This document shows, piece after piece, positions 1 through 9,099 of a stretch of 41,099 bases of DNA (within the stretch, counting starts at the first letter, position 1; every line of letters begins with the position of its first letter). The translations under genes and the position numbers were made by a program. The stretch is from Oligoflexia bacterium (GTDB lineage Bacteria; Bdellovibrionota; UBA1018). The DNA lies in assembly GCA_903881565.1 (NCBI GenBank), contig CAIRTR010000110.1:1-41099 (forward strand), in the 5' to 3' direction. The notes under the pieces are model-generated. The model worked only from the letters and a program-made list of their open reading frames with translations, was not told where the DNA came from and made no database searches.

Positions 1-59
1 CGAGGTTCAAAATAGAGGACGTCAGTGACTTTTGAGGGGTGTTGCGGTAGGGTGGTTTC

Positions 60-500
60 ATGAAACCCGGACCTATTGATTTACTCATCACTGAGATTGA
101 AGGTAAACTTCTAAAGGCGCTGGCACGTTTCGAATCCTCCTTGGGCCGGCTTCCGGCAATGAAAGACAGCGTCGATTCTTTTTCTGATCAGGAATTGGGA
201 GTTTATGACGAATTTATGAGTCGGTTTGCGCGGCTGACCGATATTTTTCTGTCCCGCTATGTGCGTGCATGTGTGAAACGCTCTGATCCTGCTTTTCGCG
301 GTTCTTTTCGTGATTCTTTGGATTTGGCGGAGAAACTTGGCGTCATTGACTCTGCTAATGAATGGTACGGTATTCGCGAATTACGAAACCGCCAGGCTCA
401 CGAGTACGAAGATGAAGATCTATTGAACCTTTTTCGGGAAACCCTTGCTCAAACAGATCGGATTCGATCGATAAAAAAAGCTGTCACTCATGCGACTTGA
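60..500 (+). CDS. hepT: HEPN-domain protein, HepT-type toxin candidate
   Basis: This 146-residue, mostly helical protein carries R109-x4-H114-x-Y116, reading RNRQAHEY. That is the RX4HXY motif of HepT ribonuclease toxins of the HEPN superfamily. In characterised HepT-MntA modules the HEPN protein cleaves RNA and is silenced when its partner nucleotidyltransferase adds AMP to the motif tyrosine, which would be Y116 here. The next gene is exactly such a nucleotidyltransferase and overlaps this one by 11 bases (ATG at 490, TGA at 498-500), so the two are probably translated together. The start at 60 is the first ATG after the window edge; the 59 bases before it show no clear Shine-Dalgarno sequence. 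The family call rests on one motif plus the gene pair; whether it is toxic in this host is unknown. Confidence 0.75.
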   Translation: MKPGPIDLLITEIEGKLLKALARFESSLGRLPAMKDSVDSFSDQELGVYDEFMSRFARLTDIFLSRYVRACVKRSDPAFRGSFRDSLDLAEKLGVIDSANEWYGIRELRNRQAHEYEDEDLLNLFRETLAQTDRIRSIKKAVTHAT

Positions 501-831
501 GCCTAAGGAGATTGAGCAGGTCTGTGCGGTCATTGAGTCCTTTATGGGAGAGACTCGGGCTGAGCTTCGACTTTATGGAAGTCGGGTCGATGACACTCTC
601 AAGGGCGGCGATATCGATCTGGTCATAGTTTTTTCAACAGAGCTCGAGAGGCGTGCTTTTTCGGTAGCTCCGCATGTGATTGTGGCCGCTCTTAAGCAGA
701 AACTCGGAGAGCGTAAGATCGATTTATCACTTATTTCAAAAGAAGATGAGCTGAAACCATTTTGGGCACTTGCCCTTCAAAACTCCATAGTACTTTGTTC
801 TTATCCCCATGCTTCACATTCACGGTCTTAG
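490..831 (+). CDS. mntA: MNT-family nucleotidyltransferase, MntA-type antitoxin candidate
   Basis: A 113-residue minimal nucleotidyltransferase. The active-site signature is visible as G30-S31 followed nine residues later by D41-I-D43 (YGSRVDD then GGDIDLVI), with a third acidic residue at D78 in KIDLSLIS, as in pol-beta-fold NTases. In known pairs MntA uses ATP to AMPylate the HEPN partner and so acts as antitoxin. It overlaps the HEPN gene by 11 bases at its start, and its last 23 bases overlap the start of the downstream ABC-F ATPase in another frame. That triple overlap suggests translational coupling of a toxin-antitoxin pair to a cellular ATPase. Its small size is normal for the family. 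Confidence 0.75.
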   Translation: MRLEPKEIEQVCAVIESFMGETRAELRLYGSRVDDTLKGGDIDLVIVFSTELERRAFSVAPHVIVAALKQKLGERKIDLSLISKEDELKPFWALALQNSIVLCSYPHASHSRS

Positions 832-2761
832 CAAACAATACGGCCCCAAAGTCCTTTTCGAAGATGCGGAAGCGCATCTCGGGCATCGCTCCCGCTTGGC
901 GCTCATTGGACCCAACGGTGCGGGCAAGAGCACGCTGATCAAGATTATTCTGGGCCTCGAAACCCCTGACTCGGGCCGAGTCACTCGGGCCTCCCATTTG
1001 ATGATTGGCTACCTGCCTCAAGAAGTGCCTAAGTTTTCCGGCAAAACGGTTTTAGAAGAAGTTCAAAGCATGGGCGGTCGTCGCGAGGAGCTCTTGGATC
1101 TGAGGCGCGAGCTTGAAGAGAAGCTTGCACAAAGCGCATCCAGTGAACATGAGGCTGATCTTGAGCGTTACGGCCGAGTTCTTGAGGAGCTTGAACACTT
1201 AGATGAATATCGCCTCGAATCCCGCGCTAAATCGATCCTAGGGGGAATGGGTTTTCGCCCCTCGGATTTTCACCGGCCCTTGACTGAGTTCAGCGGGGGA
1301 TGGCTCATGCGGGTCGCTCTATCCCGCATCTTGCTCATGGATCCCGATTTGTTGCTTTTGGATGAGCCCACCAACCATCTTGATTTGGAGTCTCTACTTT
1401 GGCTTGAGAATTTTCTGCGCGCGTTTCGTGGCGCGATTCTTGTCATTAGCCATGATACAGAATTTCTCAATCGCGTCGTTCATGAAGTACTGGAGATTGA
1501 CCAAAGGCGCCTGTGGAACTATCGCGGCAATATCGAAGCCTATGTCCTTCAAAAGCAAGAGCGCTTGACGATCTTGCGGGCCCAATACGCAGGCCAGCAG
1601 GCGAAAATCGCTGAAATTGAAGCTTTTGTGGAGCGCTTCGGAGCTAAAGCCACCAAGGCCCGCCAGGCACAAAGCAGGCTCAAGCAATTGGAGAAGATGG
1701 AGCTGATCGAGCTTCCGGATGACAACTCCAGTGTACGCTTTCGCTTTCCCCCCGCGCCTCACTCGGGCAAAGAAGTCATCACCATGAAGAGCGCGGGCAT
1801 GTCGTACGGCGAAAAAACGGTCCTTCGCGATTTGAGCTGGGTGATTTCGCGCGGAACTCGCACGGCGATTGTGGGGGTCAACGGCGCGGGCAAGACCACA
1901 CTTTTGAAACTTCTTTCGCAGAAGATGTCACCCACCGACGGCGAAGTGCGCTTGGGGCATCAAGTAAAGGTCGGATATTATGCCCAAATGCAGGCGGAGT
2001 CTCTGAACCCTGCTCTCACCATCTTGCAAGAACTTGAAGCCGTGGCTCCCGAATGGCCGATCTCGCGGGTGCGCGCCATTGCAGGTGCGTTTCTATTCAC
2101 AGGGGATGCAGTCGAAAAGCGATGCGGCGTGCTTTCGGGCGGCGAGAAGGCGCGCGTGGCTCTGGCGAAACTTTTGCTATCGCCTTCAAACTTCTTGATT
2201 CTTGATGAACCGACCAATCACTTGGATGTGGAATCTCGTGGCGTGCTTCTCGAAGCACTTCAGAACTACTCCGGGACGCTTTGCCTGGTTTCCCATGATC
2301 GAGCGTTTGTCTCTCCGCTAGTGGATGCGGTATTAGAGATTGTTCCGTCGCCCTCAGGATCTGAAGTGATTCATCTCCTGGGAGGTTACGAGGACTATCT
2401 CGCGCGCAAGATGAAAGAGGCTACGGGCGGTTTGTCGGACACCGGTGGAAGCGCTGCAGGGACAGGGATTGCGGTTGGCAGCGGCGGTGGCAATTCCTCC
2501 GAGGAAAAGAAGAAACCCACGGGACCTTCGAACAATCAAAAGCGCGCGTGGGAGAAGGAAAAAGAAAAAGTCGAGCAGGTGATTTCCCAGCTTGAAAAAG
2601 AGCAAGCGACGATTCAGACCCAAATGGCGGATAACTCGACTTACGACGACAAGGCAAAAACCCTGGCGCTGATTGCGCGGCAGCGTGAGGTTGAGTCAGC
2701 GCTTGGCGGGAAACTCGCCCGGTGGGAAGAGTTGTGCTTGGCGCTGGAGGGGGCAACATGA
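809..2761 (+). CDS. ABC-F family ATPase, YheS type
   Basis: Soluble twin-ABC protein of 650 residues without membrane segments. First cassette: Walker A GPNGAGKS (34-41), signature FSGGW (161-165), Walker B LLLLDEPTNHLD (181-192). Second cassette: Walker A GVNGAGKT (356-363), signature LSGGE (442-446), ILDEPTNHLD (464-473). The inter-domain arm around 278-300 (AKATKARQAQSRLKQLEKME) resembles E. coli YheS, and FSGGW also fits that group. A glycine/serine-rich linker (540-565) leads to a charged C-terminal coiled coil (about 575-645). ABC-F proteins bind the ribosomal E site and relieve stalled translation; the exact role here is not evident. The start lies inside mntA with no good Shine-Dalgarno, so translation may depend on ribosomes finishing mntA 22 bases later. 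Confidence 0.92.
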   Translation: MLHIHGLSKQYGPKVLFEDAEAHLGHRSRLALIGPNGAGKSTLIKIILGLETPDSGRVTRASHLMIGYLPQEVPKFSGKTVLEEVQSMGGRREELLDLRRELEEKLAQSASSEHEADLERYGRVLEELEHLDEYRLESRAKSILGGMGFRPSDFHRPLTEFSGGWLMRVALSRILLMDPDLLLLDEPTNHLDLESLLWLENFLRAFRGAILVISHDTEFLNRVVHEVLEIDQRRLWNYRGNIEAYVLQKQERLTILRAQYAGQQAKIAEIEAFVERFGAKATKARQAQSRLKQLEKMELIELPDDNSSVRFRFPPAPHSGKEVITMKSAGMSYGEKTVLRDLSWVISRGTRTAIVGVNGAGKTTLLKLLSQKMSPTDGEVRLGHQVKVGYYAQMQAESLNPALTILQELEAVAPEWPISRVRAIAGAFLFTGDAVEKRCGVLSGGEKARVALAKLLLSPSNFLILDEPTNHLDVESRGVLLEALQNYSGTLCLVSHDRAFVSPLVDAVLEIVPSPSGSEVIHLLGGYEDYLARKMKEATGGLSDTGGSAAGTGIAVGSGGGNSSEEKKKPTGPSNNQKRAWEKEKEKVEQVISQLEKEQATIQTQMADNSTYDDKAKTLALIARQREVESALGGKLARWEELCLALEGAT

Positions 2762-2788
2762 GGAGCGTATTTTAGTTGCTGGGTTTGC

Positions 2789-3142
2789 TTACTTCGTCGC
2801 AGGTGCAACCGGTGCCGCAGGCGCTGCTGCTGGAGCAGGAACTGCCGCAGGCGCGGCCGGCGCAGGCACACTTACGGGTGCTGCGGCAGGAACGCCTTCA
2901 AACAAGCTCTTCTTATTCTGACTTCCCATGATCGTGAGAGTCAGTGAAGTGATCATGAACAATGTCGCAGCGCCTTGGGTAAACTTCGTAAAGAAGTTAG
3001 CACCGCCGGAGCTTCCGAACACGGTCTGGCTCGAGCCGCTGAAAGACGCGCTGATCTCGGCACCCTTCCCCGATTGGAGGAGGACAACGAGAACGAGCAA
3101 AATACAAGTCACAACATGAACTACCGTTACGAGTGTGGTCAT
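2789..3142 (-). CDS. secG: Preprotein translocase subunit SecG
   Basis: SecG is the small accessory subunit of the SecYEG channel in the inner membrane. The 117-residue product has two hydrophobic segments (about 5-23 and 53-72) separated by the typical polar loop LLQSGKGAEISASF and a phenylalanine/glycine-rich stretch (GSSGGANFFTK), all standard SecG features. Residues 85-117 form an alanine/proline/valine-rich tail that is longer than in E. coli and is probably disordered on the cytosolic side. The gene starts 13 bases after the fusA stop, so fusA-secG are likely one transcript. It converges with the ABC-F gene; only 27 bases separate the two stops and no terminator hairpin is visible there. 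Confidence 0.95.
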   Translation of the reverse strand: MTTLVTVVHVVTCILLVLVVLLQSGKGAEISASFSGSSQTVFGSSGGANFFTKFTQGAATLFMITSLTLTIMGSQNKKSLFEGVPAAAPVSVPAPAAPAAVPAPAAAPAAPVAPATK

Positions 3143-3155
3143 TTAAATGAGCCCT

Positions 3156-5258
3156 TTATTTGCCTTCTTTGGCGCGTTTTTCTTGGTGTTTCTTAACCAT
3201 TTCGTCTTGGAGGTTGCGAGGGACAATTGAGTACTTCGCAAATTCCATCGTGAACTCGCCCTTACCTTGGGTCGCAGAACGGATGTCGGTTGAGTAACCG
3301 AACATGTCGTTTAACGGCACTTCAGCTTCAATGACGCAGAAACCTTCGTTGGTGGAGCTGTTCAAGATCACACCGCGGCGTTGATTGATCTGGCCGATCA
3401 CGGAGCCTTGGAACTCTTCGGGAGCCGAAGATTCAAGCTTCATAATAGGTTCCAAAATCGCAGCGCCCGCGTTTTCATAGGCTTCACGGAAGGCCATGAG
3501 AGAAGCTGTTTTGAAAGCTTGCTCGGAGGAGTCGACCGCATGGGATGCGCCGTCGTCAATCGTGACTCGCACGCCAACGATCGGGAACCCAATCAATCTG
3601 CCTTCTTTAACCGCTTCGACGAATCCCTTTTCGCAAGCAGAGATGAATTCACGAGGAATCGATCCCCCGACGACTTCATCCACGAACTCGAATTGCGCCA
3701 CAGCATCCGCTGGCAGAGGTTCGATGAAGCCGGCGACGCGTCCATACTGACCTGAACCGCCGGTTTGCTTCTTGTGCGTGTAGTTGAACGTCGAGCGTTT
3801 CGTGATGGTTTCTCGGAAAGCGACCTGGGGTTTTCCCACGACGACTTCGCAAGCGTACTCACGCTTAATACGTTCGCAATAGATCTCAAGGTGAAGCTCG
3901 CCCATCCCGCTGATGATCGTCTGTGCGGATTCTTCATCGCGATGCACGCGAAGGGTTGGATCTTCTTTTGTGAACTTGTTGAGCGCTTTAGAGAAGTTGG
4001 CAGTGCCAGCTTTGTCTTTAGGCGCAATCGCAAGCGAAATCACGGCATTCGGCACGAACATCGACGTCATGGTGACTTTATGGGTTCCATCCGTAAATGT
4101 ATCTCCCGAAGCGCAATCCACGCCGAAGAGAGCTACGATATCCCCGGCTTGTGCTTCAAGGATATCGTTCATCTCATCAGCATGCATGTGCACTAAGCGT
4201 GGGATCTTGACCTTGCGGTCATTGGTGCTGTTAAAAATGAAGTCACCCTTCTGGATGGTGCCTTGATAAATACGCATGTAAGTCAACTGTCCATAGCGGC
4301 CTTCATCCAATTTGAATGCGAGACCCACAAACGGAGCTTTTGCATCAGACTTGAGCACGATCTTGGCTTCGTTCGCGTTTTGGTCAAGAGCGATGTTCTC
4401 TTTTTCGCCGGGAGCAGGAAGATAATAGGTCACGGCATCCAAGACTACTTGAACGCCTTTGTTTTTGTAAGCAGAGCCCATGATCACAGGGGTGAACTCA
4501 AGACTCATGGTGGCTTTACGAATTGCGGCGCGGAGTTCGTCGATACTGACGTCTTGCCCTTCAATGTACTTGAGGCCGACGTTATCGTCGAATTCACCCA
4601 CAGCAGCGATTAAAGTTTCACGATACTTTTGAGCTTCGCCCAGGATATCAGCAGGGATCTCTTCAATGCGAATAGTTTCCCCGTTATCGCCATCAAAGTA
4701 CATCGCTTTCATGGTTACGAGGTCCACGATACCCTTGAACTGGTCTTCGGCGCCGATCGGATAGGTAATAAAATGGGCGTTATGCCCCAACTTTTCACGG
4801 AGCATCTTGAGCCCGCGGAAAGGGTTTGCGCCTGCGCGATCCATCTTGTTGATGAAGCACATGCGAGGCACTTTGTAGCGTTTCATCTGCCGATCGACCG
4901 TAATCGACTGGGATTGGACGCCTGCAACTGAGCAAAGAACGAGAATAGCGCCGTCAAGGACGCGAAGAGCGCGTTCCACTTCGATTGTGAAGTCAACGTG
5001 GCCTGGGGTGTCAATAAGGTTGACCTGATAGTCTTTCCACTCGCAATAAGTCGCAGCAGATTGAATGGTAATCCCTTTTTCTCGCTCCAAATCCATGAAG
5101 TCCATGGTGGCGCCAACGCCTGATTTACCCTTAACTTCTTCGATTTTATGGATTTTGTTCGTATAGAACAAGATACGCTCAGACAGCGTCGTTTTGCCAG
5201 AATCGATGTGGGCGGAAATACCGATGTTGCGAACCTTATCAATAGAAATGCGAGTCAT
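3156..5258 (-). CDS. fusA: Translation elongation factor G, spd/mitochondrial-like type
   Basis: A 700-residue translational GTPase that moves tRNA and mRNA through the ribosome after peptide bond formation. G1 is AHIDSGKT (16-23), G3 DTPGH (83-87), G4 NKMD (137-140). After the G domain come the usual EF-G domains II-V, ending with the [13 protein letters not shown] segment of domain V. G1 reads [17 protein letters not shown] rather than bacterial HIDAGKTT-TTERILFYT, and the following [20 protein letters not shown] and [13 protein letters not shown] are close to mitochondrial EF-G1. In bacteria this type (spdEFG1) is known from spirochaetes, planctomycetes and delta-proteobacteria. The start has a good GGAAGAGG ribosome site. 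It is divergent from orn, and 81 bases between them must hold both promoters. Confidence 0.97.
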   Translation of the reverse strand: MTRISIDKVRNIGISAHIDSGKTTLSERILFYTNKIHKIEEVKGKSGVGATMDFMDLEREKGITIQSAATYCEWKDYQVNLIDTPGHVDFTIEVERALRVLDGAILVLCSVAGVQSQSITVDRQMKRYKVPRMCFINKMDRAGANPFRGLKMLREKLGHNAHFITYPIGAEDQFKGIVDLVTMKAMYFDGDNGETIRIEEIPADILGEAQKYRETLIAAVGEFDDNVGLKYIEGQDVSIDELRAAIRKATMSLEFTPVIMGSAYKNKGVQVVLDAVTYYLPAPGEKENIALDQNANEAKIVLKSDAKAPFVGLAFKLDEGRYGQLTYMRIYQGTIQKGDFIFNSTNDRKVKIPRLVHMHADEMNDILEAQAGDIVALFGVDCASGDTFTDGTHKVTMTSMFVPNAVISLAIAPKDKAGTANFSKALNKFTKEDPTLRVHRDEESAQTIISGMGELHLEIYCERIKREYACEVVVGKPQVAFRETITKRSTFNYTHKKQTGGSGQYGRVAGFIEPLPADAVAQFEFVDEVVGGSIPREFISACEKGFVEAVKEGRLIGFPIVGVRVTIDDGASHAVDSSEQAFKTASLMAFREAYENAGAAILEPIMKLESSAPEEFQGSVIGQINQRRGVILNSSTNEGFCVIEAEVPLNDMFGYSTDIRSATQGKGEFTMEFAKYSIVPRNLQDEMVKKHQEKRAKEGK

Positions 5259-5339
5259 TGCAAACCTCTTCCTTGCTTTAAAGTGTCAGACTTTGTAACC
5301 AAAAAGAAACCTTTTAATCAAGAAAAAAGGGGAGGCACC

Positions 5340-5888
5340 ATGAAAAAGCTTTTTTGGATCGATCTCGAAATGACTGGCTTGGATGAGAAAGTGGATTCCA
5401 TCCTCGAAGTGGCAGTTGTTGTGACGGATATGGACTTAAATCCGTTAGAGGAATTTCACCGAGTCGTCTTTCAGCCCCATGAGGTTGTTGAGAAAATGAA
5501 CGATTGGTGTAAAAAAACGCACGGCGATAGCGGCTTAACGCAAGCCATCCCGGGAGGGACCCCTCTTGCCAAGGTGGAGGAGGAACTCATCGCGTTGGTC
5601 AATCGGCATTTCAACACGAAGGATCGTGTGGTCTTGTGTGGCAATTCTGTGGGCAATGATCGCCGATTTATCGATCGGTATTTGCCGGAATTTGAAAAAC
5701 GTCTCCATTATCGCCTCATTGACGTGAGCTCATTTAAGGAGATTTTCCGAGAAAAATACGCCGTTTCTTTTGATAAAAAGAACGCGCATCGTGCGGTGGG
5801 TGATATCTATGAGTCGATTAAGGAATTAGCGCACTACCTGTCCTTTGTGTCAGTACCGGCACCTGCCCCTAAAAAGGAGAACGTATGA
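5340..5888 (+). CDS. orn: Oligoribonuclease (3'-5' DEDDh exonuclease)
   Basis: Orn degrades the 2-5-nucleotide RNAs left by other nucleases, including pGpG from cyclic-di-GMP turnover, in the cytosol. The 182-residue length is normal. DEDDh residues are visible: D8 and E10 in WIDLEMTGLD, an acidic residue in CGNSVGNDRRFIDRY, and the H...D pair in NAHRAVGD. The ATG at 5340 is chosen over an upstream in-frame ATG at 5148 because it follows a strong ribosome site (GGGGAGG, 5329-5335) and begins the family's conserved N-terminus; the upstream extension lies antisense inside fusA. It ends in a proline/alanine-rich tail and overlaps the next start by four bases (ATGA). Confidence 0.95.
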   Translation: MKKLFWIDLEMTGLDEKVDSILEVAVVVTDMDLNPLEEFHRVVFQPHEVVEKMNDWCKKTHGDSGLTQAIPGGTPLAKVEEELIALVNRHFNTKDRVVLCGNSVGNDRRFIDRYLPEFEKRLHYRLIDVSSFKEIFREKYAVSFDKKNAHRAVGDIYESIKELAHYLSFVSVPAPAPKKENV

Positions 5889-6304
5889 GTCGGCCCAGTT
5901 TTGAGGCGATTTATCTGCATTTGGCCCAGACGCTTTCCAGACGCTCGACGTGCGTGCGGTTGCAGGTCGGGACCGTGATTACTTCGACTGATTTTAGAAA
6001 AGTCCTGGCAGTGGGATACAACGGCAATGCGACGGGATTGCACAACGGCTGTGATCGAGAAGAGCCCGGTAATTGCGGGTGTCTACATTCTGAAGAGAAC
6101 GCTGTCATCAATTGTGATGCCCCTCGGTCTATTGAGAAGTTTGTGTTCGTGACTCATCTGCCTTGCGTGGCTTGTGCGAAACGGCTGATCAACCTCGGGA
6201 ACGTAAAAGCGGTCTATTATGCCCAGGATTATCGAGTGCGGGATTCTCTGGAAATCTTAAAATCCGTAGGAATCGAAACAATCCAACTCGACCCCGCCCT
6301 ATGA
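5885..6304 (+). CDS. dCMP/cytidine deaminase-family protein (deoxycytidylate deaminase)
   Basis: A 139-residue zinc-dependent deaminase of the CMP/dCMP family. Zinc and catalytic residues are H68-x-E70 (HSEENAV) and P93-C94-x2-C97 (PCVACAK). The segment VGYNGNATGLHNGC (43-56) matches the substrate/effector loop of ComEB-type dCMP deaminases, which convert dCMP to dUMP for thymidylate synthesis. The extra cysteines before the histidine (C56, C64, C66) are also typical of this subgroup, where they help bind a second zinc. It sits between orn and the M1 peptidase with ATGA overlaps at both ends, so the three genes are almost certainly co-transcribed. A late-competence role (as in ComEB) is possible but nothing nearby supports it. 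Confidence 0.9.
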   Translation: MSRPSFEAIYLHLAQTLSRRSTCVRLQVGTVITSTDFRKVLAVGYNGNATGLHNGCDREEPGNCGCLHSEENAVINCDAPRSIEKFVFVTHLPCVACAKRLINLGNVKAVYYAQDYRVRDSLEILKSVGIETIQLDPAL

Positions 6305-9099
6305 ACAGGGTTGCGCTCATTCTTTGGATTCTTCTCGCAGCCGTTATTGCGGGTGGAGTTTCCTGCTCGACTTTGAAGGCCCTGGCGCCTTCGGTTTCCT
6401 GGCCCGGTCCTGCTCCCTCTGTTCGCCCCACCGCTGTCCAAGAGGCAATGCTGAAATCAAAGGCCCGCAAGGCTTGGGCTCTCACGCAAGCGGAGGCGGA
6501 GTTTCGTTCGCTCTTGATTTCGAAAACGAGTTACAATCTTCGGTTTCGATTGGGGGCTGAGAGTCGCGATTTTGAAGGGTATGCCCAGATACGCTTTCAA
6601 TTTAAGAGAGTCGATAAGAGAGGCGATGATGAGGTTGTCTGGCTTGATTTTGAGGGGGGAAGCATTCGGCAACTGACTCTCAATGGGGCGCAAGACAGTC
6701 AGCCGCGTTTTGATCGGCATCGGATTTACTTTTCGTCGTCGGAACTTCGAGAGGGGAGCAATGAAATTGAGATTTCTTTTTCGCATCCTTATAGTCATGG
6801 ACGTGGAGCTCCCAATTTGCGCGATGAGGGCGGGCTGGTTCGGGTTCAGGATGCGAAAGACGGGCGGATCTACCTTCACACAAATCTTGAGCCATTTGCC
6901 GCAAATCGCGTGTTCCCGTGTTTTGATCAGCCCGATTTAAAGGCGCGTTTTGACCTGACCATCGAGGCCCCGCAAGATTGGTTGGTGATCGCAAATGCGC
7001 CGGAGCAACTCGTGAAAAAAGAGGAAGGTCGGACCGTTTGGGCTTTTCAGCCTACCGAGGTCTTAAGTACTTATCTTTTTGCTCTGCATGCAGGCCCTTA
7101 TCGGATGTGGAAACAAAGCCTCGACGGCGGAATGGTGCTTAGACTTTTTGCCCGTCCCTCCTTGGCTGAGGCGGTGGATGCGAATGAGTGGTTTGAGACG
7201 ACGAAAAAAGGGATCGCCTATTTTACGCGGGTCTTCGGGGTGCCGTTTCCCTTTTTAAAATATGATCAGGTCATTGCCCCTGGGTTTTACGAGGGGGGGA
7301 TGGAGAGCGCTGCGGCGCCCCTGTTTTCGGAAACTCTGGTGCGCTCTTCTGGCTTTGCGCTTGATGAGCGGGCCCTTCGGACCAAGACGATCTCCCATGA
7401 GCTTTCCCATATGTGGTTTGGAGATTGGGTGACCCCGCGCTGGTGGAACGGGCTTTGGCTGAACGAGAGTTTTGCGACTTTTTCCGCTGAAGAGGCGATG
7501 GGCGAAAGTTTTATGACCTCCAAGCGCTGGGCCTATTGGGTTGATTCGTCCTCGCTTGTGCATGCGGTTGATTTTACCGTGCCGGACACGGATTTGATCG
7601 AAGAGAACTTTGACGCCATCACTTATGAAAAAGGTGCAGCGGTCATTCGTCAGCTTGCTTTTCAGCTTGGCGAAAATATTTTTCGCGAAGGGGTTCGAAG
7701 GTATCTGGTGAACTTTGCTCATTACCATGCCACACAAGATGCTTTTTTTAAGGTGCTCTCAGAGGTAGCGGGGCGCGATCTTTCTGAATGGCAACGACTT
7801 TGGATTCAGACGCCTGGGGCGAATTCGCTTCACGCCGAGTGGGCTTGTAACAAGAATAAAATCTCGACCTTCAAATTGGTGCAAGGGAGTACAGGGCCCT
7901 CCGCTGTTCTGAGGCCACATCAGACGAGGATTTTCATGCTCTTGCCCGGCAAGAAAACTTTTTCGATCGATGCGCAGTATTCCGCAAAAGAAACCGAAGT
8001 TTCAGGCCTTCTCGGCAAACGCTGTCCTGTTTTTGTCTTCCCAAATGAAAAGGATCGAGATTATGTGAGAGTCGGGCTTGATCCCGTCTCCCAGGAATAT
8101 CTGCTGGGGCACCTCACATCGATTAACGACGTATTTTTGAGGCGATTGATCTGGTTTTCACTCTGGGATTCGGTTTTGGAAGGGACCTTGGCTTCAAACA
8201 GTTATCTGAAGATCGTGTTTGCGCAGATTCGCTCAGAAACGAATCCGAGTGTGTTGGGCCAAGTCTTGGAGACGATTTCGGGGTCGTCAAAATCGGGCGC
8301 ACAGGTGCTGGATTTTCAGCGGGTGTCTCAAATTCCGACGGCGTTGAGTTTATTGTCGCCGACCGAGGGCTTGCGATGGCGTGGGCAGTTCGAAGCGCTC
8401 GTGCGGGCCGATTTTGTTTCGGGCAAAGGGTGGGCGGCGGGAAATGCTGAAACGGGCCGAGTCGTTTTCGATTTTTTCCTGGCGCTGAGTTCGAGTTCGT
8501 TTTCTGCCGATTCGGTCGAGGTTCTCAAGGGGCTTTTTCTGGGGTCCCTCCCACTTCGCGGTTGGACCCTCGGGCCCCAACAGCGTTGGGGCATTCTCAA
8601 GGCGCTTTCGCGGGCGGGTTTCCGCGATGTTTATTCACTTCTTGATCCTGAACTGCAAAAAGATCGTACCGATAATGCGCAAAACGAAGCCCAAAAAGTA
8701 CGGGCGCTTTTTCCTGACCCGCAAAATCGCAAATTTTGGCTCAAAGGTTTTTCCGAAGGGGCGTCAGGCCGTTTGCGGGGCGCTTTAACGGATTTCCATG
8801 CAGCAGGTGAAGAAGATCCATTGCTGGCGCTGGGGCCGGAGTTTTTTACGGAACTCGAAAAGATTTTCGCAAGCCCTCTTTCCCCTGAACGGGTTGAATG
8901 GGCGTTTTTGTTTGTGAAATACCTGTATCCCCCCTCTTGTGATTTGGAGGTGGCGAAACGGACTCGCGGATTTCTGGATTCTCATCCGGATGCACCAAAA
9001 TCAGTTCGTCTTTCTCTTGAGTTATCGCGCGAAAGTGTGGAGCGATGTGCGAGGATCAGGGCCGCCTATTCACGGAGTTCCAACACCACGGGGCAATGA
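6301..9099 (+). CDS. Exported M1-family metallo-aminopeptidase
   Basis: A 932-residue gluzincin peptidase. The zinc site is complete: H366-E-x2-H370, then E389 after exactly 18 residues (HELSH ... NES). The exopeptidase motif reads GGMES (332-336) instead of G-x-M-E-N, keeping the glutamate that binds the substrate amino group but changing the last residue. The catalytic tyrosine is probably the one in FDAITYEKG. The N-terminus (MNRVALILWILLAAVIAGG) is a signal peptide or anchor ending in GVSC; C22 could carry lipid although the lipobox is poor. The start at 6301 overlaps the deaminase stop (ATGA). The last 250 residues look like the helical M1 C-terminal region. Its likely job is trimming peptides outside the cytoplasm. 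Confidence 0.92.
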   Translation: MNRVALILWILLAAVIAGGVSCSTLKALAPSVSWPGPAPSVRPTAVQEAMLKSKARKAWALTQAEAEFRSLLISKTSYNLRFRLGAESRDFEGYAQIRFQFKRVDKRGDDEVVWLDFEGGSIRQLTLNGAQDSQPRFDRHRIYFSSSELREGSNEIEISFSHPYSHGRGAPNLRDEGGLVRVQDAKDGRIYLHTNLEPFAANRVFPCFDQPDLKARFDLTIEAPQDWLVIANAPEQLVKKEEGRTVWAFQPTEVLSTYLFALHAGPYRMWKQSLDGGMVLRLFARPSLAEAVDANEWFETTKKGIAYFTRVFGVPFPFLKYDQVIAPGFYEGGMESAAAPLFSETLVRSSGFALDERALRTKTISHELSHMWFGDWVTPRWWNGLWLNESFATFSAEEAMGESFMTSKRWAYWVDSSSLVHAVDFTVPDTDLIEENFDAITYEKGAAVIRQLAFQLGENIFREGVRRYLVNFAHYHATQDAFFKVLSEVAGRDLSEWQRLWIQTPGANSLHAEWACNKNKISTFKLVQGSTGPSAVLRPHQTRIFMLLPGKKTFSIDAQYSAKETEVSGLLGKRCPVFVFPNEKDRDYVRVGLDPVSQEYLLGHLTSINDVFLRRLIWFSLWDSVLEGTLASNSYLKIVFAQIRSETNPSVLGQVLETISGSSKSGAQVLDFQRVSQIPTALSLLSPTEGLRWRGQFEALVRADFVSGKGWAAGNAETGRVVFDFFLALSSSSFSADSVEVLKGLFLGSLPLRGWTLGPQQRWGILKALSRAGFRDVYSLLDPELQKDRTDNAQNEAQKVRALFPDPQNRKFWLKGFSEGASGRLRGALTDFHAAGEEDPLLALGPEFFTELEKIFASPLSPERVEWAFLFVKYLYPPSCDLEVAKRTRGFLDSHPDAPKSVRLSLELSRESVERCARIRAAYSRSSNTTGQ

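Noticed and set aside
60-500. HEPN protein as a CRISPR-linked RNase (Csm6 or Cas13 type)
   Set aside because: The protein is a short single HEPN domain with the RX4HXY form next to an MNT nucleotidyltransferase, which fits HepT instead.
2673-2921. Plus-strand frame giving a Gly/Ala/Thr-rich protein
   Set aside because: It is antisense to the Ala/Pro-rich tail of secG and overlaps the ABC-F end; the composition is a mirror of the SecG tail.
3381-4931. Several long plus-strand open frames opposite fusA
   Set aside because: They overlap the fully conserved EF-G coding sequence, lack ribosome sites and encode no recognisable protein; they are shadows of fusA codon bias.
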